The notes: generated by a model not told the origin, from the letters alone. A DNA stretch of 64,000 nt from Pedobacter schmidteae (GCF_900564155.1 NZ_LS999839.1:2849097-2913096), one strand, 5' to 3'. Numbered from the stretch's first letter, positions 9,698-16,991 are shown. Program-made: numbers and translations.

Positions 9698-9834
9698 GCT
9701 GTGCCCTACCTGTGTTTGGCCTCCTGTTTGTTATCAGTCCCATGACAAAGTCATGTTTGGTTCATGTTTGCTTGAACCAAACATGAACCAGGTATCAGGA
9801 TGACATGGCGCTGATAGGATTTGAAGGGCAAAGC
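9698..9834. repeat. Imperfect palindromic intergenic element (REP/MITE-like)
   Basis: Nested inverted repeats over about 137 bases. Outer arms GCTGTGCCCT (9698-9707) and AGGGCAAAGC (9825-9834) pair with one mismatch; inner arms TATCAG (9732-9737) and CTGATA (9811-9816) pair exactly; the core arms TGGTTCATGTTTG (9758-9770) and CAAACATGAACCA (9778-9790) pair perfectly over 13 bp around a 7-base loop. A small palindrome ATGACaaaGTCAT lies at 9742-9754. No coding potential. The shape resembles REP or MITE-type dispersed elements, but only one copy is in this window. Confidence 0.6.
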
Positions 9835-10090
9835 AGGGGCTTTACGCAGGTTGAATAGGAACAGGAACGGGGCTTCTTATAGTGGAAGAATTTTACTTTA
9901 AACGCAAACTTCATCCAATAATTATCGTCTAAAGATTGATAGAATTCATTCAGCTTCAGTTTAAAATCACAATGATACGGTTTGAATTTTCTTTAGGTTA
10001 TGTGGAAATGCGTAGTTTTTTATGCATCAAAATATTGGGATATTGTTCAATATTTTATAAATAGTAGTTGTAATTTCTTTATGTTTAATT
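9835..10090. other. Non-coding stretch with an AT-rich inverted repeat before the nuclease gene
   Basis: No gene is visible between the palindromic element and the nuclease promoter. A 9-bp perfect inverted repeat, AAAATATTG (10029-10037) and CAATATTTT (10048-10056) with a 10-base spacer, lies about 35 bases upstream of the -33 box of the nuclease gene and could be an operator. Confidence 0.4.
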
Positions 10091-10121
10091 TTTGTAATTT
10101 TAAGTTGTTTTTGTATATTTG
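10091..10121 (+). promoter_or_regulatory. Bacteroidota-type promoter of the Rpn nuclease gene
   Basis: TTTG at 10091-10094 and TATATTTG at 10114-10121 are separated by 19 bases, matching the -33/-7 consensus (TTTG, TAnnTTTG). Transcription would start near 10125, which leaves a 25-base leader before the ATG at 10150 and argues against the upstream TTG at 10129 as start codon. Confidence 0.65.
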
Positions 10122-10149
10122 ATTTATCTTGTTGTTTAAATCAATTGGG

Positions 10150-11160
10150 ATGAAGCATATTGCTGTTAAAATGGGTTATATAGATGACTCGCTAGAGCGG
10201 GAAGAGGACTTTCCGGGTCAGATTGTTTGTGAGCCTGGGGCAGAGTATAATTCTGGTAGACTTTATGTTGATCCATTTAATGATTGGTCTTTTAAGCGGA
10301 TTTTTGCATCAGAAGCGCATAAGGAAGTTATATTGGCTTTTCTGAATGAGGTTTTAAAAGGTAAAAGACGGATAAAGACCATTATCTACGGTAAGAATGA
10401 TCATCCCGGCGAAATTAAAGAAGACAGGGGCAGTGTGTTTGATTTTACCTGTACCGATTTTGATGGCACCCAGTTTTTTGTAGAAGTACAAAGACAGCGG
10501 CAAAAGTATTTTAAGGAACGTTCTCTGTTTTATGCCAGCAGATTGATCAGCGACCTGGCGCCAAAAGGTAAAAGGAATTGGCCATACAATTTAAAAGAAG
10601 TCTATTCAATTTCGCTGTTAGAGCGTTTCTGTTTGGGAGGTACTGATGCGGATAGTTATATGCATAACGTTTGCTTGTGTGATACCAAAACAGGAAAACC
10701 TTTTTATCACAAACTGCATTTCATTTATATTGAAATGGTCAAATTCACCAAAAAGCAAGGGGAGCTCACATCGGCATTAGACCAGTGGCTTTATGCTTTG
10801 AAAAATGCCAGGGAGATGCAACAGGAACCATTATTTTTAAATGCACCGGAATTAGCCACATTTTTTGATTTGGCCAATTATGCTAATTTAACACCTATAG
10901 AACGAGATATGTACAGAACAGCACAACAAAGACAATGGGATTATGACAATGCTATCGATTATGCAAGAGAAGAGGGCATTGAACAAGGTCTTGAACAAGG
11001 TCTTGAACAAGGTCATGAAAGAGGACTTGTAAAAGGCCAGTATAGTAAAGCAATGGAGATAGCTTCAGAAATGAGAAAAAAAGGTTTTGCAATTAAAGTT
11101 ATTGCTGAAATGACTAAACTCTCGATAGAAGAAATCACTGCGATAAAATATGGTGATTAA
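10150..11160 (+). CDS. Rpn-family PD-(D/E)XK nuclease / putative transposase (PDDEXK_2)
   Basis: Member of the Rpn (recombination-promoting nuclease) family, proteins known as DNA endonucleases in E. coli and implicated in phage defence. The N-terminal half carries the PDDEXK_2 pattern: DPFNDWSFKRIF, then the catalytic core Asp in SVFDFTCTDFDG and the E-x-Q variant in FFVEVQRQRQ, followed by KERSLFYASRLI. The C-terminal part contains three exact or near-exact copies of a 12-bp unit (10981-11016) encoding EQGL-type repeats, then a Lys/Glu-rich helical tail. Two other starts are possible (TTG 10129, ATG 10171); ATG 10150 best fits the promoter. A near-identical copy of its tail segment follows at 11171, so the locus has recently rearranged. 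Confidence 0.85.
   Translation: MKHIAVKMGYIDDSLEREEDFPGQIVCEPGAEYNSGRLYVDPFNDWSFKRIFASEAHKEVILAFLNEVLKGKRRIKTIIYGKNDHPGEIKEDRGSVFDFTCTDFDGTQFFVEVQRQRQKYFKERSLFYASRLISDLAPKGKRNWPYNLKEVYSISLLERFCLGGTDADSYMHNVCLCDTKTGKPFYHKLHFIYIEMVKFTKKQGELTSALDQWLYALKNAREMQQEPLFLNAPELATFFDLANYANLTPIERDMYRTAQQRQWDYDNAIDYAREEGIEQGLEQGLEQGHERGLVKGQYSKAMEIASEMRKKGFAIKVIAEMTKLSIEEITAIKYGD
10902..10975 (+). repeat. 74-bp direct repeat, copy A (inside the Rpn gene)
   Basis: This segment, beginning ACGAGATATGTACAG, recurs at 11171-11244 with a single substitution (AGAGAAG against AGGGAAG). It encodes the same 24-residue stretch starting at an internal Met (10909) in both copies. The spacing between copies is 269 bases. 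Confidence 0.9.
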
Positions 11161-11170
11161 CTGAGGAAGG

Positions 11171-11244
11171 ACGAGATATGTACAGAACAGCACAACAAAG
11201 ACAATGGGATTATGACAATGCTATCGATTATGCAAGGGAAGAGG
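11171..11244 (+). repeat. 74-bp direct repeat, copy B (start of the free-standing tail ORF)
   Basis: Second copy of the segment at 10902-10975, 73 of 74 bases identical. Outside the repeat the two sequences diverge at once, which marks sharp duplication boundaries. Confidence 0.9.
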
Positions 11245-11396
11245 CGTTTGAAGAGGGGCAGAAAATAGGTCTGGAAATAGGTCTGAAAATAACGAGACAG
11301 AAGGTAGTGCTTGAAATGCTTAAATCAGGGATCGCTATTGACGTGATTGCAGCTTGTTCTAAGTTATCTATAGAAGAAATCGAAGCATTGAAATAG
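11178..11396 (+). CDS. Free-standing Rpn C-terminal tail (72 residues), duplicate of the upstream gene's end
   Basis: A short frame that starts at the Met corresponding to an internal Met of the upstream nuclease and repeats its next 23 residues exactly (MYRTAQQRQWDYDNAIDYAR...). It then continues with a different but related tail: EEGQKIGLEIGLK in place of the EQGL repeats, and a final LSIEEIEALK against LSIEEITAIK upstream. It has no nuclease domain. A purine-rich GAGGAAGG lies about 7-14 bases before the ATG, unusual for this phylum and absent before the matching internal ATG upstream. It may be a translated small protein, an unused alternative tail, or debris. E. coli Rpn genes are reported to make short C-terminal products that inhibit the full-length toxin, which makes expression plausible here. 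Confidence 0.55.
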   Translation: MYRTAQQRQWDYDNAIDYAREEAFEEGQKIGLEIGLKITRQKVVLEMLKSGIAIDVIAACSKLSIEEIEALK

Positions 11397-11747
11397 GAAT
11401 TTAGAGATAAATAGTAGAAAAAAATAGGATAGCTGGACAAACAACACCAAAGTGATCCCTTCTTGCCAATTTTCGAATGATCCCCTTTGGCCTTTGTAAT
11501 CAATGATTTAAAAGAAGGTTTTAAATTGGCGAAGTGGGGTCAATAAAAATGGTTTTTCCACCTGCCGCAGGATATGCTTGCCCAGCACATGGAATTGTAC
11601 ATTTCTTTTGTGGCTGCAAACCGGCAAAGTGTGGCTAACAGTATATCTGTGGGAAATTTAAATTGGAACGATAATATTTAAAACATTGTTTGTTAGTTAA
11701 TTACATGTTTTTTACAAATAAATACACTACTATTCCTGTATACTTTA
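11397..11747. other. Intergenic stretch with a possible gene remnant
   Basis: No intact gene. At 11547-11681 a plus-strand frame without a usable start reads like a protein C-terminus (contains DMLAQHMELYISFVAANRQ and ends WNDNI, stop at 11679), which may be the end of a lost gene. The preceding 11440-11546 could be mobile-element debris, but I cannot identify it. The rest is AT-rich sequence leading into the sulfate-operon promoter. Confidence 0.3.
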
Positions 11748-11755
11748 TATATTTG
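11748..11755 (+). promoter_or_regulatory. -7 box (TATATTTG) before the sulfate-assimilation leader
   Basis: TATATTTG matches TAnnTTTG exactly. There is no TTTG at the expected 17-23 bases upstream, so the promoter may need an activator. By the usual spacing transcription would begin at about 11759-11760, that is, at the first base of the leader ORF. Confidence 0.5.
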
Positions 11756-11759
11756 CTTC

Positions 11760-11816
11760 ATGAACAAAACTAACAACAGCTTCTTTTGCCTGAATATGCA
11801 CTGCATGTATAGGTAA
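11760..11816 (+). CDS. 18-residue leader peptide with Cys and Met codons (candidate attenuator ORF)
   Basis: ATG to TAA encodes MNKTNNSFFCLNMHCMYR: two Cys codons (11787 and 11802), and three Met residues counting the start, in 18 residues. It lies 28 bases before an intrinsic terminator hairpin and 82 bases before the sulfite reductase gene, the position of a translational attenuator for cysteine or methionine supply. CAACAG-C-TTC inside the ORF (11774-11783) can pair with GAACTGTTG after it (11823-11831), so a ribosome stalled on the Cys codons would block that hairpin. Function is inference from layout; the peptide is too short to judge by composition alone. Confidence 0.55.
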   Translation: MNKTNNSFFCLNMHCMYR

Positions 11817-11843
11817 AAATATGAACTGTTGAGATTAATATTT

Positions 11844-11881
11844 AAGCTTCTCCGTTCAAACCAGACAGAGGAGCTTTTTTT
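11844..11881 (+). terminator. Intrinsic terminator in the leader of the sulfate-assimilation operon
   Basis: AAGCTTCTC (11844-11852) pairs with GAGGAGCTT (11868-11876) over nine base pairs including one G-T pair, with a 15-base loop and a run of seven T to 11881. It lies after the leader ORF and only 16 bases before the sulfite reductase ATG, so it can only serve as a conditional terminator of this operon or the end of a small leader RNA. Confidence 0.7.
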
Positions 11882-11897
11882 AAATAAGACCAAAAGT

Positions 11898-13988
11898 ATG
11901 CAAAGTTTTAGGACAGAGTTAGAGAACCCTATTGTCGAAAAAGACATCATTGATCTTGAAAAAAAGATCAGAGCTTTTCGCGAAGGTAAAATCCATGATG
12001 AGAAATTCAGAAGTCTGCGTCTGGCACGTGGAATTTATGGTCAGCGACAGCCTGGTGTTCAAATGATCCGCATTAAGTTGCCTTTTGGTAAGGTAACTTT
12101 TAAACAGATCCTGCGCATTTCTGATGTCTCTGATAAATACGCAAGCCGGAACCTGCACCTGACCACCCGTCAGGATATCCAGATCCATTATGTGAGTTTA
12201 GACAGAACACCTGAATTATGGGAGGAACTGGAGCAGGATGATGTAACCATCCGTGAAGCTTGCGGAAATACGGTCAGAAATGTGACTTCATCGCCTGATG
12301 CGGGAATTAGTCCGAACGAGCCTTTTGATGTATCACCTTATGCACATGCGTTTTTCAGCTACTTTTTGCGTAATCCCATCTGCCAGGAAATGGGCCGGAA
12401 AATTAAGTTTTCTTTCTCGTCGGACGATAGGGATACGGCCTATAGTTATATTCACGATCTGGGTTTTATTCCTAAAATAAATGAGCAGGGTGAGCGTGGT
12501 TTTAAAGTTTTATTGGGTGGAGGATTAGGTGCACAGCCATTTTTGGCCGAGCTGGTACATGAGTTTTTACACGAAGATCAGATTATTCCTTATGCAGAAG
12601 CAATGCTACGGGTGTTTGATCGCTATGGCGAAAGAACAAACCGCAACAAGGCCCGCTTAAAATACCTGGTACAAAAACTGGGTTTGGAAGAAGTGGTAAG
12701 ACTGATTGAGGAAGAACGCATCGCTAATAAAGTTAAATCTTTTAAAATTGACAGGGATGCGGTTACACAGCCACAGGCTCCGGAACTGGTCGATTACCCG
12801 GTACTGGATGTGGTAAATACCCTTGATTATAAACACTGGCGTGCCACCAATGTGGTTGCACAGAAACAGGAAGGCTTTTTTGCGGTATACATTAAAGTAA
12901 CCAAAGGGGATATCCCTACCGAAGATGCCCGCAAGCTAATAGAAGCCATTCGCCCTTATGTGGCTGATGAAATCAGGGTAACCCAAAACCAAGGCCTGAT
13001 GCTGAAATTTGCGCGAGAGGCAGCTTTGCCAGCACTATTCGTAGCGTTGAAAGAACTGGGCTTTGCCAAACCGGGTTTTGACGGTTTGGGCGATGTAACC
13101 ACCTGCCCGGGTACCGATACTTGTAACCTGGGGATATCTAACTCCATGTCGCTATCGGTGGCTTTGGAAGATGTGATTTATGAGGAATATCCGGAACTGA
13201 TTTACGATAAAGACATCAAAATTAAAATCAGTGGTTGCATGAACTCCTGCGGACAGCATGGTTTAGCACATATTGGTTTCCACGGTAGCTCGGTTAAAGC
13301 GAACGGAAAAGTGGTACCTGCGGTACAGGTGATGTTGGGCGGCGGAACGGTTGGTAACGGCCTGGGCAGGGTAGCAGAGCGGGTAATTAAAGCACCTTCT
13401 AAACGTGCTACCGATGTGCTTAGGACTATACTTGACGACTTTGCAGCCAATAGCCTGGATAACGAAAGTTTCCACGCTTATTACGACAGGCAGACCAAAG
13501 ATTATTTCTATCAGATGTTAAAGCCTTTGGCGGATTTGACCAATTTGAAAGACGAAGAGTTTGTTGACTGGGGCCATGAAGGCATATTTATTCCGGCCAT
13601 TGGGGTTGGTGAGTGTGCTGGTGTGGTGATTGACCTGGTAGCTACTTTGCTGCTGGAGTCGGAAGAAAAGCTGGAATGGGCAAAGGCTTCTTATGCCGCC
13701 GGTGCCTGGTCGGACGCCATTTACCACACCTATGCAGTTTATGTAAGCATAGCGAAAGCTTTGTTGCTGGATAAGGGAGTGAACAGCAGTACGCAAATAG
13801 GCGTAATCCGCGAGTTTGATAATCAATATGTGCAAACAGGTGAAGTAAAACTGAACGGTACATTTAATGACCTGGTATTGCAAATTAATAAAAATGAGCC
13901 TACTGAAGCATTTGCAACAGCTTACTTGCAGTCGGTAGAGGCTTTTTATAACGATGTAAAAGGATTAAGGGAGGAGAAAGTATCATGA
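11898..13988 (+). CDS. Siroheme-dependent sulfite (nitrite/sulfite-type) reductase with C-terminal HEPN-like domain
   Basis: Six-electron reduction of sulfite to sulfide in sulfate assimilation. Two ferredoxin-like/siroheme repeats carry LHLTTRQDIQIHYV and NVTSSPDAG; the 4Fe-4S/siroheme cysteines are C403-x5-C409 (TCPGTDTCNLG) and C447-x3-C451 (SGCMNSCGQH). From about residue 585 to the end there is an added helical domain (EKLEWAKASYAAGAWSDAIY, AKALLLDKGV, then FDNQYVQTG) that resembles HEPN domains, and is not part of ordinary sulfite reductases. Start ATG 11898 is chosen because the family N-terminus begins at SFRTELENP; the longer frame from 11829 would include the terminator. It overlaps the next gene by 4 bases (ATGA). 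Nitrite reduction is a possible alternative, but the neighbours are all sulfur genes. Confidence 0.92.
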   Translation: MQSFRTELENPIVEKDIIDLEKKIRAFREGKIHDEKFRSLRLARGIYGQRQPGVQMIRIKLPFGKVTFKQILRISDVSDKYASRNLHLTTRQDIQIHYVSLDRTPELWEELEQDDVTIREACGNTVRNVTSSPDAGISPNEPFDVSPYAHAFFSYFLRNPICQEMGRKIKFSFSSDDRDTAYSYIHDLGFIPKINEQGERGFKVLLGGGLGAQPFLAELVHEFLHEDQIIPYAEAMLRVFDRYGERTNRNKARLKYLVQKLGLEEVVRLIEEERIANKVKSFKIDRDAVTQPQAPELVDYPVLDVVNTLDYKHWRATNVVAQKQEGFFAVYIKVTKGDIPTEDARKLIEAIRPYVADEIRVTQNQGLMLKFAREAALPALFVALKELGFAKPGFDGLGDVTTCPGTDTCNLGISNSMSLSVALEDVIYEEYPELIYDKDIKIKISGCMNSCGQHGLAHIGFHGSSVKANGKVVPAVQVMLGGGTVGNGLGRVAERVIKAPSKRATDVLRTILDDFAANSLDNESFHAYYDRQTKDYFYQMLKPLADLTNLKDEEFVDWGHEGIFIPAIGVGECAGVVIDLVATLLLESEEKLEWAKASYAAGAWSDAIYHTYAVYVSIAKALLLDKGVNSSTQIGVIREFDNQYVQTGEVKLNGTFNDLVLQINKNEPTEAFATAYLQSVEAFYNDVKGLREEKVS

Positions 13989-14776
13989 TCCACGAAAAAA
14001 ATATTTACAATAGAGAACCAAAAATAACATTGGTAGGCGCTGGTCCGGGCGATCCGGAACTGTTGACCATCAAAGGTGCCAATGCGCTGAAAGCTGCTGA
14101 TGTGGTTTTGTATGATGCTTTGGTGCACGAGGATATCCTGAATTATGCCAACCCTGCTGCCATTAAAGTGTATGTGGGTAAAAGATCAGGCGAGCATTCG
14201 TATGGTCAGGATGCCATCAATAAACTGATGGTAGACTATGCGCTAAACTATGGACACGTAGTAAGATTAAAAGGTGGTGATCCTTTTGTTTTTGGCAGAG
14301 GATATGAAGAACTTGATTTCGCTGCCGGATACAGTATTCCGGTTTCGGTAATTCCTGGTTTGTCCAGCTCTATTTCGGTGCCGGGCTTGCAACAGATTCC
14401 GGTAACTCACCGTGGCTTAAGCGAGAGCTTTTGGGTAGTAACAGGCACTACGGCTTCGGGACATATCTCTAACGATTTGTACGAGGCAGCACGTTCTAAA
14501 GCTACAGTGGTGGTATTGATGGGCCTGGGTAAACTGAAAGAGATTGTTAAATTGTTTCAGAACGAAGGTAAACATCAATTGCCAGTTGCGGCAATACAAA
14601 GCGGATCGACCGAAAACGAAAAACTGGCCGTTGGAATTGTAGATACCATTGTGGAACTGGTAGAGGAAAAGGGTATTAAAGCCCCTGCATTGCTGGTTTT
14701 TGGCGAGGTGGTTTCTTTGCATCCCTCATTTCAGCCAATCAGAGATTTTTATCAGGCACTTAAAGAAGAATTGTAG
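13985..14776 (+). CDS. cobA: Uroporphyrinogen-III C-methyltransferase
   Basis: Transfers two methyl groups from S-adenosylmethionine to uroporphyrinogen III, giving precorrin-2, the first step toward the siroheme cofactor used by the sulfite reductase encoded upstream. The 263-residue protein has the family signatures VGAGPGDPELLTIKG near residue 18 and RLKGGDPFVFGRG near 95. Translation is coupled to the sulfite reductase through an ATGA overlap, and the siroheme dehydrogenase fusion starts 5 bases after the stop. It is a stand-alone SUMT rather than part of a three-domain CysG. Confidence 0.95.
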   Translation: MIHEKNIYNREPKITLVGAGPGDPELLTIKGANALKAADVVLYDALVHEDILNYANPAAIKVYVGKRSGEHSYGQDAINKLMVDYALNYGHVVRLKGGDPFVFGRGYEELDFAAGYSIPVSVIPGLSSSISVPGLQQIPVTHRGLSESFWVVTGTTASGHISNDLYEAARSKATVVVLMGLGKLKEIVKLFQNEGKHQLPVAAIQSGSTENEKLAVGIVDTIVELVEEKGIKAPALLVFGEVVSLHPSFQPIRDFYQALKEEL

Positions 14777-14781
14777 TTTTT

Positions 14782-16284
14782 ATGGAAGGCAACCAATTAT
14801 TTCCTGTCTTCATTAAACTCAATACCATCCATACTTTATTGGTTGGTGCAGGGCCTGTTGGGCTCGAAAAGTTAACCGCCATTTTGGGTAATAGTCCGGA
14901 TGCAAACGTAACGGTGATAGGCCAGGAGGTGTTGCCCGAAGTAAAGCAACTGGTAGCGAAGCACGAGAGGGTAAGCATTTTAAAGCGCGCATTTCATACT
15001 GCAGATTTGGATGGCGTTGACCTGGTAGTTGCGGCAACCAACAACGAAGAGCTGAATCAGCAAATCAGAGAAGAGGCTAACCGCAAAAATTTACTGGTCA
15101 ACTTTGCCGATAAACCTGAACTATGCAATTTTTACCTGGGCTCGATTGTAAAGAAAGGCGACCTTAAAATAGCCATTTCTACCAATGGAAAGTCACCCAC
15201 CATTGCCAAAAGGTTAAAGGAAGTGTTGAACGACAGTTTGCCTTTGGAGCTGAACGATACTTTGCATCACATGTCGGCACTTAGAAATACATTGAATGGT
15301 GATTTTGCCTCTAAAGTAAAAAGGCTGAATGAAGTAACCGCCTCGCTGGTGGAAGGAAAAGCTGCGGTTGTTGCGCTGGAAGCCGAGTCTGTTGAAGAGA
15401 AATCGAAAATAAACAAAATGAAATGGCTGGTTTGGCTGGCCATCATATTTTCCTTTGCCATTGTAGTAACGGCTTTTTGGCATAAGGAGCCCGAATTTCA
15501 GGCTTTTGTAGTGGACATTAACCCGATGTTCTACTGGTTTTTAATTGGCGGGTTTATTTTTGCCATGATTGACGGGGCAATTGGTATGTCGTACGGGGTA
15601 ACCAGTACTTCATTTTCGCTGGCCATGGGCGTGCCACCAGCTTCGGCTAGCATGGGTGTTCATTTATCCGAAATTTTAAGTAATGGTATAGCAGGTTGGA
15701 TGCATTATCGCTTTGGTAATGTTAACTGGAAATTGTTTAAGCTGTTGCTTATTCCTGGTATTATTGGGGCCGTAACTGGTGCTTATTTATTGTCGTCATT
15801 AGAGCATTACAGCAATTACACCAAGCCGGTTGTATCGTTGTATACTTTAATATTGGGCTGTGTAATTTTATCAAAGGCCTATCAGAGCCACCGCAAAAAC
15901 GGAGTAAGGAAAAATAAAATTAAAAAGATCTCTTTACTGGGGCTGTTTGGTGGTTTTATTGATGCCGTTGGTGGCGGTGGTTGGGGCTCCATTGTATTGT
16001 CCAGCTTAATTGCAGGAGGACGGAACGCGCGTTTCTCTTTAGGAACTGTAAAAATTACCCGCTTTTTTATTGCGTTGATGAGCTCGCTTACTTTTATCAC
16101 CATGTTAAACGGAGCACATTGGGAGGCTGTTGGCGGATTGGTTATCGGCAGTGCATTGGCAGCGCCTATTGCAGCAAAGGTTTCTAACCGAATCTCGGCC
16201 AAGACGATTATGGTTGCCGTTGGTATCCTGGTGGTTTTAGTCAGCCTGCGTAGCATCATCAACTTTATCCTCAAAATAGTATAG
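14782..16284 (+). CDS. Siroheme synthase (precorrin-2 dehydrogenase) domain fused to a TSUP/TauE-SafE permease
   Basis: Two-part protein. Residues 1-205 match the Met8/CysG N-terminal family: NAD-binding GAGPVGLEK (22-30), AATNNEELN, and Asp110 in NFADKPEL, the position of the catalytic Asp of CysG; this domain oxidises precorrin-2 and may insert iron to give siroheme. After a membrane segment near 213-232 (WLVWLAIIFSFAIVV) the remaining 250 residues form a multi-spanning TSUP transporter (GGFIFAMIDGAIGMSYG, GVPPASASMGVHLSEI, GGFIDAVGGGGWGSIV), a family that moves sulfite, sulfate or related anions. The joined frame is uninterrupted. Position between cobA and cysH fits both halves. Direction of transport is unknown. 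Confidence 0.9.
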   Translation: MEGNQLFPVFIKLNTIHTLLVGAGPVGLEKLTAILGNSPDANVTVIGQEVLPEVKQLVAKHERVSILKRAFHTADLDGVDLVVAATNNEELNQQIREEANRKNLLVNFADKPELCNFYLGSIVKKGDLKIAISTNGKSPTIAKRLKEVLNDSLPLELNDTLHHMSALRNTLNGDFASKVKRLNEVTASLVEGKAAVVALEAESVEEKSKINKMKWLVWLAIIFSFAIVVTAFWHKEPEFQAFVVDINPMFYWFLIGGFIFAMIDGAIGMSYGVTSTSFSLAMGVPPASASMGVHLSEILSNGIAGWMHYRFGNVNWKLFKLLLIPGIIGAVTGAYLLSSLEHYSNYTKPVVSLYTLILGCVILSKAYQSHRKNGVRKNKIKKISLLGLFGGFIDAVGGGGWGSIVLSSLIAGGRNARFSLGTVKITRFFIALMSSLTFITMLNGAHWEAVGGLVIGSALAAPIAAKVSNRISAKTIMVAVGILVVLVSLRSIINFILKIV

Positions 16285-16286
16285 TC

Positions 16287-16991
16287 ATGAAGGAAAAATT
16301 AACAGAAATAGCAGGAAAAATCAAAGGATTGGATCCGGTGGATGCACTGAAGTTTTTTGCAAAGGAATATCCGGGGAAAATTGTTTTTTCTACCAGTTTT
16401 GGCTGGGAAGATCAGGTGATTACCCATATGATTTTTGCCAATGATATTCCTATTGAGGTGTTTACCCTGGAAACAGGTCGCTTGTTTCCTGAAACCTATT
16501 ATGTGTGGAACCGTACACTGGAAATTTATAAAAAGCCCATCCACGCTTATTTTCCGCAAGCGGATGCCTTGCAGGCCATGGTTGATAAAAAAGGACCAAG
16601 CAGTTTTTATGAATCGGTAGAAAACCGGAAAGAGTGCTGCGGGATCCGCAAATTGGAGCCTTTAAGAAGGGCGTTAAAGGGCAACGATGTTTGGGTAACC
16701 GGCATCAGGGCCGAGCAGTCGGTAAACAGACATGACATGGCCAACCTGGAATGGGACGAGCAAAACCAGATGATTAAGTTTCATCCGATCTTTTTCTGGT
16801 CGCTGGACGAGATCAAAGCATACATTAAAGAAAATAACATTGTTTACAATACCCTGCACGACAAAGGATTTCCAAGTATTGGTTGTGCCCCTTGTACCAG
16901 GGCTGTAAGAGAAGGAGAGGATTTTAGGGCCGGCCGTTGGTGGTGGGAAGATCAATCAAAAAAAGAATGTGGTTTACATACCGCATCGTAA
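16287..16991 (+). CDS. cysH: Assimilatory adenylylsulfate/phosphoadenylylsulfate reductase
   Basis: Reduces activated sulfate to sulfite using thioredoxin. The 234-residue protein has the PAPS-reductase fold signature STSFGWEDQVITHM and the four extra cysteines of the 4Fe-4S type: C117-C118 (ECCGIRK) and C200-x2-C203 (GCAPCT). These cysteines are diagnostic of APS-using reductases, so APS rather than PAPS is the likely substrate, in agreement with the lack of a cysC kinase nearby. The C-terminal catalytic motif ECGLH is present near the end (KKECGLHTAS). The start is 2 bases after the preceding stop. Confidence 0.95.
   Translation: MKEKLTEIAGKIKGLDPVDALKFFAKEYPGKIVFSTSFGWEDQVITHMIFANDIPIEVFTLETGRLFPETYYVWNRTLEIYKKPIHAYFPQADALQAMVDKKGPSSFYESVENRKECCGIRKLEPLRRALKGNDVWVTGIRAEQSVNRHDMANLEWDEQNQMIKFHPIFFWSLDEIKAYIKENNIVYNTLHDKGFPSIGCAPCTRAVREGEDFRAGRWWWEDQSKKECGLHTAS

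Noticed and set aside
11440..11546. Possible insertion-sequence end before the sulfate operon
   Set aside because: The text looked vaguely like an IS21-type border, but no terminal inverted repeat or transposase reading frame can be shown.
11829..11897. Longer N-terminus for the sulfite reductase (start at 11829)
   Set aside because: The start would be a TTG and the extra 23 residues are encoded by the terminator hairpin and T-run; the family N-terminus begins after ATG 11898.
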